A stretch of DNA of 64,000 nt. Origin: Mycolicibacterium parafortuitum. Lineage in GTDB: Bacteria; Actinomycetota; Actinomycetes; Mycobacteriales; Mycobacteriaceae. Both the position numbers and the translations under genes were made by a program. The notes beneath the pieces are model-generated. The model was given only the letters and a program-made list of their open reading frames with translations. It searched no databases and was not told where the DNA came from. Every line of letters starts with the position of its first letter. The stretch's first letter is position 1. The DNA lies in contig NZ_AP022598.1 in NCBI RefSeq assembly GCF_010725485.1, positions 806,001-870,000 of the forward strand. The letters run 5' to 3'. Of the stretch, positions 1 through 8,226 are shown piece after piece.

Positions 1-1
1 G

Positions 2-1663
2 GGTTCGGTCCTGACGACGGTGTACAGCCTGCGGTTCGTGTTCGGCGCCTTCGGCCGCAAGGGTCTGCCGCACCCCAGCACCCGGGTCGAGGAGATGCAC
101 CGGCCCGGTCCCGGCTTCCTGATCCCGCCGGCGATCCTGGCCGCGGCGGGCCTGCTGTTCGGCCTGTGGCCGAAGCCGCTGGACACCGTGCTGAGCAACT
201 ACAGCGACACTGTCCCCAACCCGCAGGGCTATGACGGCGACTACTACCTGTCGCTGTGGCACGGGGTGAACCTGCCGCTGATCCTGTCGGCGCTGGTGCT
301 GGTCGCGGGCATCGCGATCTACTTCGGGCGCAAACGGCTGCGCCGCGCCCGCGCGGACTTCGTGCCCCTGGGCAACGCCGACCGCATCTACGACGCCGTC
401 ATCCGCGGCGCGGACGTGCTGTCGGTGCGGGTCACCGCGCTCACCCAGCGTGGCTCGCTGCCCCAGACCCAGTCGTTCATCCTGGTCACCCTCGCCGTGC
501 TGCCGATCGTCGTGCTCGGGCTCGGCGCGCGCACCCAGCCCCGGTTCGAGATCTGGGATTCGCCCCCGCAGGTGGTCGTCGGCCTGCTGATGGCCGCGGC
601 GGCGCTGACCGCGGTGGTCCTGCGCAACCGGCTCGCGGCGGTGCTGATGGTCGGCGTCACCGGGTACGGCTGCGGCGCGATCTTCGCGTTCCACGGCGCT
701 CCTGACCTGGCGCTGACGCAGTTCCTGGTCGAGACGCTGACGCTGGTCGCGTTCGTGCTGGTGCTGCGCACCCTGCCCGCGGAGACCAGCCGCGAGGAGA
801 CCACCCGCTACCGCGGGCCGCGCGCCGCTCTGGCGATCGCGGTGGGCGCGACCGTCACCACGCTGGCCGCGTTCGCGATGGCCGCCCGCAACACCAGGCC
901 GCTGGCCGAACTGCTGCCCGAAGCCGCGTACAAGCTCGGCCACGGTTCGAACACCGTCAACGTGATCCTGGTCGACATCCGCGCCTGGGACACCATGGGC
1001 GAGGTGTCGGTGCTGCTGGTGGCCGCGACCGGCGTCGCGTCGATGGTGTTCCGCAGCCGGCGGTTCGGTTCCGCCCCGAGGGTCTCCGACGCCGGCCAGC
1101 CCGATATCGGCAGGCTTCCGGTGTCCGCACACCACAGCCCGGCCGCCGGTGACATCACGTGGCTGCGCGGCAGCGAGCTGCGTGACCCACGGCACCGCTC
1201 ACTGGTCCTCGAGGTCGCCACCCGGCTGATCTTCCCGGTGATGATGGTGCTGTCGGTGTACTTCTTCTTCGCGGGCCACAATGTGCCGGGTGGCGGTTTC
1301 GCCGGCGGTCTGATGGCCGGCCTCGCGCTGGTGCTGCGCTATCTGGCCGGTGGCCGTTACGAACTCGGCGAGACGCTGCCGCTGGACGCGGGCAAGATCC
1401 TCGGCGCCGGCCTTACGCTGGCGGCCGGCACCGCGGCGGCCTCCCTGTTGCTCGGCGCCCCGGCGCTGTCCTCGGCGGTGATCGAGTTCGACGTCCCCGT
1501 GCTGGGCAGCATCAAGTTCGTCACCGCACTGTTCTTCGATCTAGGGGTGTATCTGATCGTCGTCGGATTGGTGCTCGACGTGTTGCGCAGCCTCGGCGCG
1601 CGCATCGACGTCGAGATGAGCGAGCTGGCCGAGCAGAACAAGCAGGCGGTGCGGCAACGATGA
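2..1663 (+). CDS. mrpA: Mrp Na+/H+ antiporter subunit A/B fusion, 3' part
   Basis: The reading frame is open from the left edge, so the start lies outside the window; 553 residues are visible. The polytopic protein corresponds to the C-terminal part of MrpA: a helix-rich segment containing GYGCGAIFAFHGAPDLALTQ, as in the MbhD/MbhE-type region. It is followed in the same chain by an MrpB domain, with VPGGGFAGGLMAGLALVLRY at about 420-445. This A-B fusion is usual in actinobacteria. Mrp complexes exchange cytoplasmic Na+ for external H+ in the plasma membrane and serve sodium and alkali tolerance. The stop overlaps the mrpC start by 4 nt, the first link in a coupled operon. Confidence 0.93.
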   Translation, partial: GSVLTTVYSLRFVFGAFGRKGLPHPSTRVEEMHRPGPGFLIPPAILAAAGLLFGLWPKPLDTVLSNYSDTVPNPQGYDGDYYLSLWHGVNLPLILSALVLVAGIAIYFGRKRLRRARADFVPLGNADRIYDAVIRGADVLSVRVTALTQRGSLPQTQSFILVTLAVLPIVVLGLGARTQPRFEIWDSPPQVVVGLLMAAAALTAVVLRNRLAAVLMVGVTGYGCGAIFAFHGAPDLALTQFLVETLTLVAFVLVLRTLPAETSREETTRYRGPRAALAIAVGATVTTLAAFAMAARNTRPLAELLPEAAYKLGHGSNTVNVILVDIRAWDTMGEVSVLLVAATGVASMVFRSRRFGSAPRVSDAGQPDIGRLPVSAHHSPAAGDITWLRGSELRDPRHRSLVLEVATRLIFPVMMVLSVYFFFAGHNVPGGGFAGGLMAGLALVLRYLAGGRYELGETLPLDAGKILGAGLTLAAGTAAASLLLGAPALSSAVIEFDVPVLGSIKFVTALFFDLGVYLIVVGLVLDVLRSLGARIDVEMSELAEQNKQAVRQR

Positions 1664-2127
1664 CGACCTACCTTGTCCCGCTGATGATCATCGGGGTGCT
1701 CACCAGCGCCGGCGTCTATCTGCTCCTCGAACGCAGCCTCACCCGGATGCTGTTGGGGCTGCTGCTGATCGGCAATGCGATCAACCTGCTGCTCCTCAAC
1801 ACCGGCGGCCCGTCGGGCAACCCGCCGGTGCGCGGGCGCACCAGCGCTGACTCCACCACGATCGCGGATCCGTTGGCGCAGGCGATGATCCTGACCGCGA
1901 TCGTGATCACGATGGGTGTGGCCGCGTTCGTGCTGTCGTTGGCCTACCGCTCCTACCGGATCAACACGATCGAAGAAGTCAGCAACGACCCCGAGGACAC
2001 CAGGGTCTCGCAGCTGTCGGGCAAAGAGGACGACGAGCTCGACGACCGTCCGCAGCCCGACGTCACCCGTGACACCGATCTGCCCGACGAATTGGACGCG
2101 CTACCCGGTTACGAGGGGTCGCGATGA
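1660..2127 (+). CDS. mrpC: Mrp Na+/H+ antiporter subunit C
   Basis: NuoK-like membrane subunit of 155 residues. Three predicted helices lie at about 5-25, 28-45 and 75-97, with the family stretch LLLIGNAINLLLLNTGG and the conserved DPLAQAMILTAIVI segment. An acidic, non-membrane tail of about 55 residues makes it longer than most MrpC proteins (about 110-130). It starts inside the mrpA stop and its own stop overlaps mrpD (ATGA), so translation is probably coupled. The subunit has no known activity alone; it is part of the Mrp membrane complex. Confidence 0.93.
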   Translation: MTTYLVPLMIIGVLTSAGVYLLLERSLTRMLLGLLLIGNAINLLLLNTGGPSGNPPVRGRTSADSTTIADPLAQAMILTAIVITMGVAAFVLSLAYRSYRINTIEEVSNDPEDTRVSQLSGKEDDELDDRPQPDVTRDTDLPDELDALPGYEGSR

Positions 2128-3740
2128 TCGGCAGTCATCTCGCGCCGGTCCTGGTGCCGTTGCCGGTGCTGGTACCGCTGCTGGGTGCGGCGATCACCTT
2201 GTTCGCCGGCCGACGTCCGAGGCTGCAGCGCTCGCTGGTGGTGTTCGCACTGTCCACCGTCGTCGTGGTGTCGGGTGTGCTGCTCTACCTGGCCGACCGC
2301 GACGGCACGATCGCGGTGCAGGTCGGCGGCTGGGGCGCGACAGAACCCGGGATGGGCCCGCTGGGCGTGACGCTGGTGGTGGACCGGTTGTCGGCACTGA
2401 TGCTGGTGGTGTCGTCGATCGTGCTGCTGGCGGTGGTCTTCTACGCCATCGGCCAGGGCATCCGCGACGGCGACGACCGCCAGCCGGTGTCGATCTTCCT
2501 GCCCACCTACCTCGTGCTGTCGACGGGCGTGTTCATGGCCTTCCTGGCCGGGGACCTGTTCAACCTGTTCGTCGGCTTCGAGGTGCTGCTGACGGCGAGC
2601 TTCGTGCTGCTGACCATCGGGGCCAGCAAGGAACGGGTGCGCGCGGGCATCTCGTACGTGATGGTGTCGATGGTCTCGTCGCTGGTGTTCCTGTTCGGTA
2701 TCGCGCTCGTGTACGCGACCACCGGCACGCTGAACCTGGCGCAGATCGCGGTGCGACTCGACGACGTGCCGTCGGGCACGCGGATGGCGTTGTTCGCCGT
2801 GCTGCTGGTCGCGTTCGGGATCAAAGCCGCGGTGTTCCCACTGTCGGCGTGGCTGCCCGACTCCTACCCGACCGCACCCGCCCCGGTCACGGCCGTGTTC
2901 GCCGGCCTGCTGACCAAGGTCGGCGTCTACGCGATCATCCGCGCGCACACACTGCTGTTCCCCGGCGGCGGGATGGACGGGGTGCTGATGGTCGCCGGCG
3001 TGCTGACGATGATCATCGGCATCCTCGGTGCGATCGCCCAGAGCGACATCAAGCGTCTGCTGTCGTTCACATTGGTCAGCCACATCGGCTACATGGTGTT
3101 CGGCATCGCGTTGTCCAACCACCTCGGCATGTCCGGCGCGATCTACTACGTCGCGCACCACATCCTGGTACAGACCACGCTGTTCCTGGTGGTCGGCCTG
3201 ATCGAGCGACAGGCAGGCGCGTCGACGCTGGAGCGGCTCGGCGGCCTCGCGGCGGCGAGCCCGCTGCTGGCCTTCCTGTGGGTGATTCCGGCGCTGAACC
3301 TCGGTGGCATCCCGCCGTTCTCGGGTTTCATCGGCAAGGTCGCTCTGCTGGAGGCGGGTGCGGAATCCGGCTCGGTGCTGGCCTGGATCCTGGTGGCCGG
3401 CGGCGTCATCACCAGCCTGCTGACGCTGTACGTGGTGGCCCGGGTGTGGACCAAGGCGTTCTGGCGACTGCGCAAGGACGCGCCCGAAGGGCACCTGGCC
3501 GGGCCGGCTCCGTCGGCGCTGCTGGACAACACCGACGACACCATGGACATCGAACTCATCGAGCGCGACGATGTCGGCAAGATGCCGCTCGGGATGCTGG
3601 TCCCGACCGGCGCGCTGATCGTGGTCGGGTTGCTGCTCACGGTGCTCGCCGGGCCGATCTTCGCGTTCAGCGACCGCGCTGCCGACGAGGTGCTGGACCG
3701 CGGTCAATACATCAGCGCGGTGCTGGGAGGTGCGCCGTGA
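2124..3740 (+). CDS. mrpD: Mrp Na+/H+ antiporter subunit D
   Basis: A 538-residue polytopic protein of the NuoM/NuoN (proton-translocating subunit) family. The core has the family residues around FNLFVGFEVLLTASFVLLT, the lysine-containing AFGIKAAVFPLSAWLPDSYP segment at about 235-255, and IAQSDIKRLLSFTLVSHIGY at about 305-325. All are hallmarks of MrpD and complex I antiporter-like subunits. A charged insertion (about 455-490) separates the last helices. Start and stop overlap mrpC and mrpE by 4 nt each. Long open frames on the opposite strand here are codon-bias shadows. Confidence 0.95.
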   Translation: MIGSHLAPVLVPLPVLVPLLGAAITLFAGRRPRLQRSLVVFALSTVVVVSGVLLYLADRDGTIAVQVGGWGATEPGMGPLGVTLVVDRLSALMLVVSSIVLLAVVFYAIGQGIRDGDDRQPVSIFLPTYLVLSTGVFMAFLAGDLFNLFVGFEVLLTASFVLLTIGASKERVRAGISYVMVSMVSSLVFLFGIALVYATTGTLNLAQIAVRLDDVPSGTRMALFAVLLVAFGIKAAVFPLSAWLPDSYPTAPAPVTAVFAGLLTKVGVYAIIRAHTLLFPGGGMDGVLMVAGVLTMIIGILGAIAQSDIKRLLSFTLVSHIGYMVFGIALSNHLGMSGAIYYVAHHILVQTTLFLVVGLIERQAGASTLERLGGLAAASPLLAFLWVIPALNLGGIPPFSGFIGKVALLEAGAESGSVLAWILVAGGVITSLLTLYVVARVWTKAFWRLRKDAPEGHLAGPAPSALLDNTDDTMDIELIERDDVGKMPLGMLVPTGALIVVGLLLTVLAGPIFAFSDRAADEVLDRGQYISAVLGGAP

Positions 3741-4273
3741 GGCACAACGCGCTGCGGATCTGGATCGTCTGCTGGCTGGTGTTCGTCTGGGTTCTGTTGT
3801 GGGGCAACATCTCTGCGGCCAACCTGCTGTCGGGTCTGGCCGTCGCGCTGGTGATCACGGTGCTGCTTCCGCTGCCACCGGTGCCGGTGGAAGGCCGTAT
3901 GCACCCGCTGTCGACGCTGCGGCTGGTCGTGACCGTGGCGTACTGGCTCGTGGTGTCCTCGATGCAGGTCGCGTATCTGGCGATCAAACCGGGCAAGCCG
4001 CCGCTGACCGCGGTGCTGCGCGCACACCTCAACGTCAAGTCCGACCTGGTGCTCGCGCTGGCGGTCAACATCATGAACCTGACGCCGGGCAACATCGTGC
4101 TGGAGATCGACCAGACCCGAAGGATGGTGTACGTGCACGTCCTCGACGTCGGATCGGACCGCACGGTGAACCGGTTCTACAGCCAGGTCGAGCAACTGCA
4201 GCGGATGCTGGTCGCGTCGTTCGAACGCGACGCCGACTGGAAGCCTGCGGCGGAGAAGGAGGCCGACGCATGA
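3737..4273 (+). CDS. mrpE: Mrp Na+/H+ antiporter subunit E
   Basis: 178 residues starting at a GTG that overlaps the mrpD stop (GTGA). Two or three N-terminal helices are followed by a soluble part carrying the MrpE signature NIMNLTPGNIVLEI and a C-terminal HVLDVGSD segment. MrpE is the peripheral membrane subunit needed for full complex activity. The stop is part of an ATGA that also opens the first 12-codon ORF of the tandem repeat that follows, so the usual direct mrpE-mrpF coupling is replaced by a chain of small ORFs. Confidence 0.93.
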   Translation: MRHNALRIWIVCWLVFVWVLLWGNISAANLLSGLAVALVITVLLPLPPVPVEGRMHPLSTLRLVVTVAYWLVVSSMQVAYLAIKPGKPPLTAVLRAHLNVKSDLVLALAVNIMNLTPGNIVLEIDQTRRMVYVHVLDVGSDRTVNRFYSQVEQLQRMLVASFERDADWKPAAEKEADA

Positions 4274-4374
4274 CGGTTCAGCGAGAAGCGAAGGCGGATC
4301 GCGCATGACGGTTCAGCGAGAAGCGAAGGCGGATCGCGCATGACGGTTCAGCGAGAAGCGAAGGCGGATCGCGC
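4270..4374 (+). repeat. Three 35-bp tandem repeats forming chained 12-codon ORFs (MIRU-like)
   Basis: Three identical 35-bp units begin at 4270, 4305 and 4340. Each starts with ATGACGGTTCAGCG and ends with GGCGGATCGCGC. Because 35 is not a multiple of three, each unit shifts frame, yet each carries an ORF for MTVQREAKADRA whose TGA overlaps the next ATG. The ORFs are 4270-4308, 4305-4343 and 4340-4378; the last stop overlaps the mrpF start. A GAAGGCGG Shine-Dalgarno-like stretch sits 7 nt before every following ATG. The design (in-operon, overlapping stop/start at both ends, tandem) is that described for mycobacterial interspersed repetitive units. I cannot confirm sequence relatedness to known MIRUs. 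Confidence 0.9.
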
Positions 4375-4662
4375 ATGACATTCGTCTGGATCGCCGCCGG
4401 CACGATGCTGTCGCTGGCGGCGTTGGCCACCATGTTCCGCATGCTGCTCGGGCCGACGACGTTGGACCGGCTCGTCGCGCTGGACACCCTTGTCGCGGTG
4501 ACGATGTGCGCGATCGGGACATGGGCGGCGTTCAGCCTGGACACCACGGTCACCTACAGCCTGACGGCGCTGGCGCTGATCACGTTCATCGGATCGGTCA
4601 GCGTGGCGAGGTTCCGTGTTCCGGACGTCGCCGACCCTGCCGACAAGGGGCCGTCCCGATGA
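4375..4662 (+). CDS. mrpF: Mrp Na+/H+ antiporter subunit F
   Basis: 95 residues, the usual MrpF size, with three helices and the family motif FRMLLGPTTLDRLVALDTL at about 22-40, which includes the conserved acidic residues of the second helix region. It starts at the ATG that overlaps the stop of the third repeat ORF and ends in an ATGA overlap with mrpG. Its translation would therefore be coupled through the repeat array rather than directly to mrpE. It is a membrane subunit of the Na+/H+ antiporter. Confidence 0.93.
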   Translation: MTFVWIAAGTMLSLAALATMFRMLLGPTTLDRLVALDTLVAVTMCAIGTWAAFSLDTTVTYSLTALALITFIGSVSVARFRVPDVADPADKGPSR

Positions 4663-5036
4663 TCTCCGATGTCATCGCCGGTGTGCTTATCCTGCTCGGG
4701 TCGGCGCTGGCGCTCACCGCCGCGATCGGCGTGGTGCGGTTCCCCGACACCCTGTCGCGGATGCATGCGGCGACCAAGCCGCAGGTGCTCGGTCTGCTGC
4801 TGGTGCTCATCGGCGCGGCACTGCGCCTGCGCGGCCACGTCGATATCGGCATGCTGATCCTGACCGGTCTGTTCACGATCATCACCGCACCCGTGATCGC
4901 GAACCGGGTGGGCCAGCTCGCGTACCGCGAACAGAACATCCGGGACGATCTGCTGACCAGGGACGAGATGCATGATTTCGCGGCCGAACGGGAATCCGGC
5001 GGTCATGACGGTTCTGGACAGCCCGGGAGTACCTGA
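4659..5036 (+). CDS. mrpG: Mrp Na+/H+ antiporter subunit G
   Basis: 125 residues with three helices and the diagnostic MrpG stretch GVVRFPDTLSRMHAATKP at about 25-42. The C-terminal 40 residues are hydrophilic. It starts in an ATGA overlap with mrpF and is the last subunit of the operon. Its 3' end overlaps the start of the following methyltransferase by at least 32 nt, suggesting the two are cotranscribed although the products look functionally unrelated. Confidence 0.93.
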   Translation: MISDVIAGVLILLGSALALTAAIGVVRFPDTLSRMHAATKPQVLGLLLVLIGAALRLRGHVDIGMLILTGLFTIITAPVIANRVGQLAYREQNIRDDLLTRDEMHDFAAERESGGHDGSGQPGST

Positions 5037-5748
5037 CTCCGGGTGTGACGCGATCGCCCTTGCCAACGCGATCGCGCGGGTCCGCGAAACCGCAAGGAGA
5101 CAACCGCTTTTCACGGATCCCTATGTCCAGCTGCTGGTCGACGCCTCCCGTTCGGGCGAACCCGACCCGGTGCCGCCGGCGGTCGCCGATCACATCGCGG
5201 CCCGGACCAAGTGGTTCGACGACTACTTCCTCACCGCCGGCTCGGCCGGCGTGGTCCAGGTGGTGATCCTGCAGGCCGGCTTCGACACCAGGGCGTGGCG
5301 CCTGCCGTGGCTGTCCGACACCGTCATCTACGAGGTGGACCGCCCGGAAGTGCTTGCGTTCAAACAGGACACGCTGCGACGGGCCGGCGCGGTCCCGTCC
5401 GTCGGCTATGTGCCGCTGCCGGCGGTGGCCGGCGACGACTGGACGAGGGCGTTGACGGCCGCCGGGTTCGCCCATGACGAGCCGACCGCGTGGGGTATCG
5501 AGGGACTGATGCCCGCGTTGGACCCGCAGGCGCGCGAAGAACTGCTGGAGCGCATCGACCTCTACAGCGCCCGCGGCAGCCGGATCGCGATCGAGACGGA
5601 GGCCGACAGCGATCCCGACGTCGACTGCTGGTTGTGCGCGCGACACTGGGAAATGGGCTCGGTCGCCTCGGCGGATCTGTTGGAGCGCTACCACCGCGAT
5701 CGCGCCCACGCCACGTCGGGCATCTTCGTCGGCGGTCGCAAGCACTGA
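5005..5748 (+). CDS. Class I SAM-dependent methyltransferase, PPM1/LCM type
   Basis: About 247 residues of the leucine-carboxyl-methyltransferase-like group that is much expanded in mycobacteria (TIGR00027-type). Visible features are the N-terminal ARRQPLFTDPYVQLLVDA segment, the arginine/tryptophan motif ARTKWFDDYF, the SAM-binding region VILQAGFDTRAWRLPW, the acidic VIYEVDRPEVLAFK that would bind ribose, and AWGIEGLMPAL. The consensus AGLDSR is seen here as AGFDTR. The substrate is unknown for nearly all members. The start is uncertain: an in-frame ATG at 4972 with a slightly better upstream purine run would add 11 residues and overlap mrpG further. Confidence 0.8.
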   Translation: MTVLDSPGVPDSGCDAIALANAIARVRETARRQPLFTDPYVQLLVDASRSGEPDPVPPAVADHIAARTKWFDDYFLTAGSAGVVQVVILQAGFDTRAWRLPWLSDTVIYEVDRPEVLAFKQDTLRRAGAVPSVGYVPLPAVAGDDWTRALTAAGFAHDEPTAWGIEGLMPALDPQAREELLERIDLYSARGSRIAIETEADSDPDVDCWLCARHWEMGSVASADLLERYHRDRAHATSGIFVGGRKH

Positions 5749-5808
5749 GACTCGGGCCCTGAATTTTGGTGCGCGCAGGGCCTCCAGGCGCCGGTAACGT
5801 CGGATGCC

Positions 5809-6099
5809 ATGACGTTGATGGTGGATCCGGACATCCTGCGAGCCTTCGCGGGCCAGGTGGACACCACCTCGACGGTGATCGCCGACGGTGACGCCGGCGC
5901 GAAGGTGTCGACGGCGGCCGACGGACTACCCGGTTCGACGACGCAGTGGGCCGCGCACCTGGTCGGTACCCACGTGGGCGATCAGGCGGCGGCCCTCGCG
6001 GCGGACGTCGGCAGGATCGGTTCCGCGGTGCGCGGATCCGCCGGGGATTACGAGGTCACCGACTCCGATCTGGCCAAGAACTTCCAGGGCCTCTTCTGA
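5809..6099 (+). CDS. EspC-like (DUF2580) type VII secretion-associated protein
   Basis: 96 residues, helical, with the N-terminal pattern MVDPDILRAFAGQVD typical of the EspC/DUF2580 family of ESX-associated proteins. Near the C-terminus is YEVTD (Y81-D85), which matches the general type VII secretion signal YxxxD/E, placed after the second predicted helix as expected. It has no classical signal peptide. The next gene begins 4 nt after its stop, so the two are probably cotranslated and may form a secreted heterodimer or a substrate/chaperone pair. The family call is from pattern; the identity of the secreting ESX system is unknown, and none is encoded in this window. Confidence 0.72.
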   Translation: MTLMVDPDILRAFAGQVDTTSTVIADGDAGAKVSTAADGLPGSTTQWAAHLVGTHVGDQAAALAADVGRIGSAVRGSAGDYEVTDSDLAKNFQGLF

Positions 6100-6103
6100 C
6101 GCC

Positions 6104-7468
6104 GTGCTTCCCTCTCGTTCGCGCCTGGAATCGTGGAATCCCGACTCGTTGTCCTTCACCGGTCCCACCGTCAAGGCGGCCGGGGACGCCGTCGAACAGT
6201 CGGTCGGGCGCATCGACGTGAACCTGCGGCAGATGCCGGAGACGCGGAGTTGGGCGGGCACCGCGCACGACGCCGCGACCGACATGCTGGGTCGTGCGCA
6301 CAGATCGGCCGAGAAGTTCCGTGACCACCTCTCGTCCGTCGCCGGCGCGCTGACCGCAGGTGCGAGCACGCTCGGGGCCGCACGCCGTGCGTTGCTGGAC
6401 AGAGCGGATCAGATCGACGCGGGCCCACTGAACGTGTCGGAGGGCTGGGCGGTGCTGATCGATCCCGGCGCCCAGTCGGGCGAGCAGATCGCCGAGTTGA
6501 TGGAACTGGTCGTCACCGAGCAGGCGGCCGTGAACACCCTCCTTCTCGCTGTCGGCGACGCCGACGCCGCGCTGGCCGAGAAGCTCATGGCGGCCGCTGC
6601 GGTATTCGGTTTCACTCCCCCTCCCGCCGAGGGACTGCCCGGCATGCTCACCCCCGCGGCCCGGCGGCCGGCCGACGACGTCCCGAGCCCGCGTGATCCG
6701 CTCGGCCTGTTGCAGCAGGACACCGTGCGCGCCGAGGCCATGGCGACGACCGTGCGCGAAACACAGTCCGGATTCACCGACGACGGTCACTTCGAGAAGA
6801 CGATGATCATGCAGGACGGCAGCAAGATCCGGATGACGGAGTACGAGTACGACTACGCGCGCGGCGTGCCCGACATGGTCAAGGAAGAGCATTTCGACGC
6901 CGACGGACAGCTGATCTCGTGGACGACGTCCAGCCGCACCCCGGGCGGATACGAGAACACGACTTTCAACTGGGCCGACGGCTCGCAATACGTCGTCGAC
7001 CGCTCCCCCGAGGGTGTCGTCACCGGCCACTTCAACCTTCCGGATGGCCGCCGGGTGCTGCTCGATCCCGACAGCCCGCTGCTCACCACGGTTCCCGCCC
7101 GCATCGGCGACGTCATGACCGGCCTCGACGCGCACATCGCGGGCGGTGGACGGATCCCGATGCTCTCGATGGACAACGTGGAGAAGCTCGGTGCGGGCGC
7201 GAAATACGGCGGGGCGGCGCTGGGCACGATGACGGCGATGTATGACTTTCTGAAGGCGGCGACACCCGAGGACAAATGTGTCTCGGTGTTCGCGGGCGCG
7301 TTCGGGTTGGCCGGCAACGCCCTCGGCGGTGCCGGGGGTGCGGCGGTCGGTGCACCGATACCGCTTCCCGGCACCACCGCGGGAGGGGCCATCACAGGTG
7401 CACTGGTGGTCGGCGGGTTGTTCACGCAGGCGGGAACCAAGGTCGGGGAGGTGTTGTGCGGCAGCTAG
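6104..7468 (+). CDS. WxG-domain protein with glycine-zipper C-terminus, putative type VII substrate
   Basis: 454 residues from a GTG 4 nt after the upstream stop. The first 190 residues are helical, with a WxG turn (W50-A-G52) between two helices, as in WXG100/LXG-type secretion domains. A linker at about 190-215 is followed by a beta-rich segment (about 215-320) of FEKTMIMQDGSKIRMTEYEY-like strands. The last 63 residues are a hydrophobic, glycine- and alanine-rich zipper bounded by C392 and C452. That order (targeting domain, linker, hydrophobic effector-like tail) resembles type VII toxins. Function is unproven; it could also be a structural envelope protein. I recognise no enzyme motif. 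Compare with M. tuberculosis Rv0025/Rv0026. Confidence 0.6.
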   Translation: MLPSRSRLESWNPDSLSFTGPTVKAAGDAVEQSVGRIDVNLRQMPETRSWAGTAHDAATDMLGRAHRSAEKFRDHLSSVAGALTAGASTLGAARRALLDRADQIDAGPLNVSEGWAVLIDPGAQSGEQIAELMELVVTEQAAVNTLLLAVGDADAALAEKLMAAAAVFGFTPPPAEGLPGMLTPAARRPADDVPSPRDPLGLLQQDTVRAEAMATTVRETQSGFTDDGHFEKTMIMQDGSKIRMTEYEYDYARGVPDMVKEEHFDADGQLISWTTSSRTPGGYENTTFNWADGSQYVVDRSPEGVVTGHFNLPDGRRVLLDPDSPLLTTVPARIGDVMTGLDAHIAGGGRIPMLSMDNVEKLGAGAKYGGAALGTMTAMYDFLKAATPEDKCVSVFAGAFGLAGNALGGAGGAAVGAPIPLPGTTAGGAITGALVVGGLFTQAGTKVGEVLCGS

Positions 7469-8226
7469 ACAACGCTCCACCGCCGCCGCACTGGCGCCCG
7501 AACCTCACCGCGTGGACGTGGGTGGGCGTCGTGGTTTTCGTCGTCGGGACCATCTACTGCGTGGTGCGGGCCGCGACGTCGGTGGCGCAGGGTTCGGTGT
7601 TGGGGGCGCTGATCGCGGGCGGTCTGGCGCTGATGTGTGTGGGCTTACTGGCGGTTCTCGCAGTGACCTTCACCGTCTCGGCGGCCCGATACCGGGAGTC
7701 GGGCGGGTCCGCGACGACCCTTCGGGTCAATCCCGTGATCGCGGTTCTCTACGGGGTCGCGCTCGCCGGCGCGGTGTTGGCGTCGTCGCTCTACGTGATC
7801 TTCTCCGGCCGGGAGTCGGTCCGGATGTTGTTCGGCGCCGACGAGGTCGTGCGTTTCCTGATGGCCGCGCTGCTGGGGATCTCCCTACTCGGGCTGATCG
7901 GTCTGGTCAGGTCCCGCGAGCCCGGACGTCTGCGGCTGACCGCGGCCGGGGTCGAGCACGCCACGTTCCTCGGAACCCGTTCGGCCGGCTGGAATCAGAT
8001 CACCGACATCGCCGACTCGGCAGGCAATCGGGCCCTGAATCCGATCGTGCTGACCGTCCGGGACGCCAAGCCCATCGTGGTGTCGAACGCCGACCGCTAC
8101 GGGGACGGCGGGCCGGCGGTTTACTGGCTGGTGCGCCACTACTGGCGGCACCCGCAGGACCGAGGCGAGCTTGCCGACGGCCGTGCCCTGCAACGGCTTG
8201 CCGCCGCACAGTTCACCACCGACTGA
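7456..8226 (+). CDS. Four-helix membrane protein with PH-like C-terminal domain
   Basis: 256 residues from a GTG that overlaps the preceding gene by 13 nt. Four predicted transmembrane helices lie at about 17-37, 47-74, 92-116 and 132-152. A soluble domain of about 100 residues follows, beginning GRLRLTAAGVEHATFLGTRS, which resembles bacterial PH-like domains (strand pattern ending in a tryptophan-rich helix, YWLVRHYWRHPQD). The overlap with the WxG protein suggests obligatory co-expression. It could be a membrane partner or an immunity protein for that product. No functional family is recognised with confidence. Its stop abuts the stop of the convergent LON-domain gene with no spacer. Confidence 0.6.
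   Translation: MRQLDNAPPPPHWRPNLTAWTWVGVVVFVVGTIYCVVRAATSVAQGSVLGALIAGGLALMCVGLLAVLAVTFTVSAARYRESGGSATTLRVNPVIAVLYGVALAGAVLASSLYVIFSGRESVRMLFGADEVVRFLMAALLGISLLGLIGLVRSREPGRLRLTAAGVEHATFLGTRSAGWNQITDIADSAGNRALNPIVLTVRDAKPIVVSNADRYGDGGPAVYWLVRHYWRHPQDRGELADGRALQRLAAAQFTTD

Noticed and set aside
2109..3707. Long open frame on the minus strand opposite mrpD
   Set aside because: Its composition (His/Gln/Arg-rich, no domain) is that expected from antisense of a high-GC gene; mrpD has full family motifs.
1916..3736. Upstream extension of the mrpE frame through mrpC and mrpD
   Set aside because: The extension is out-of-frame shadow of mrpC and mrpD; mrpE starts at the GTG overlapping the mrpD stop.
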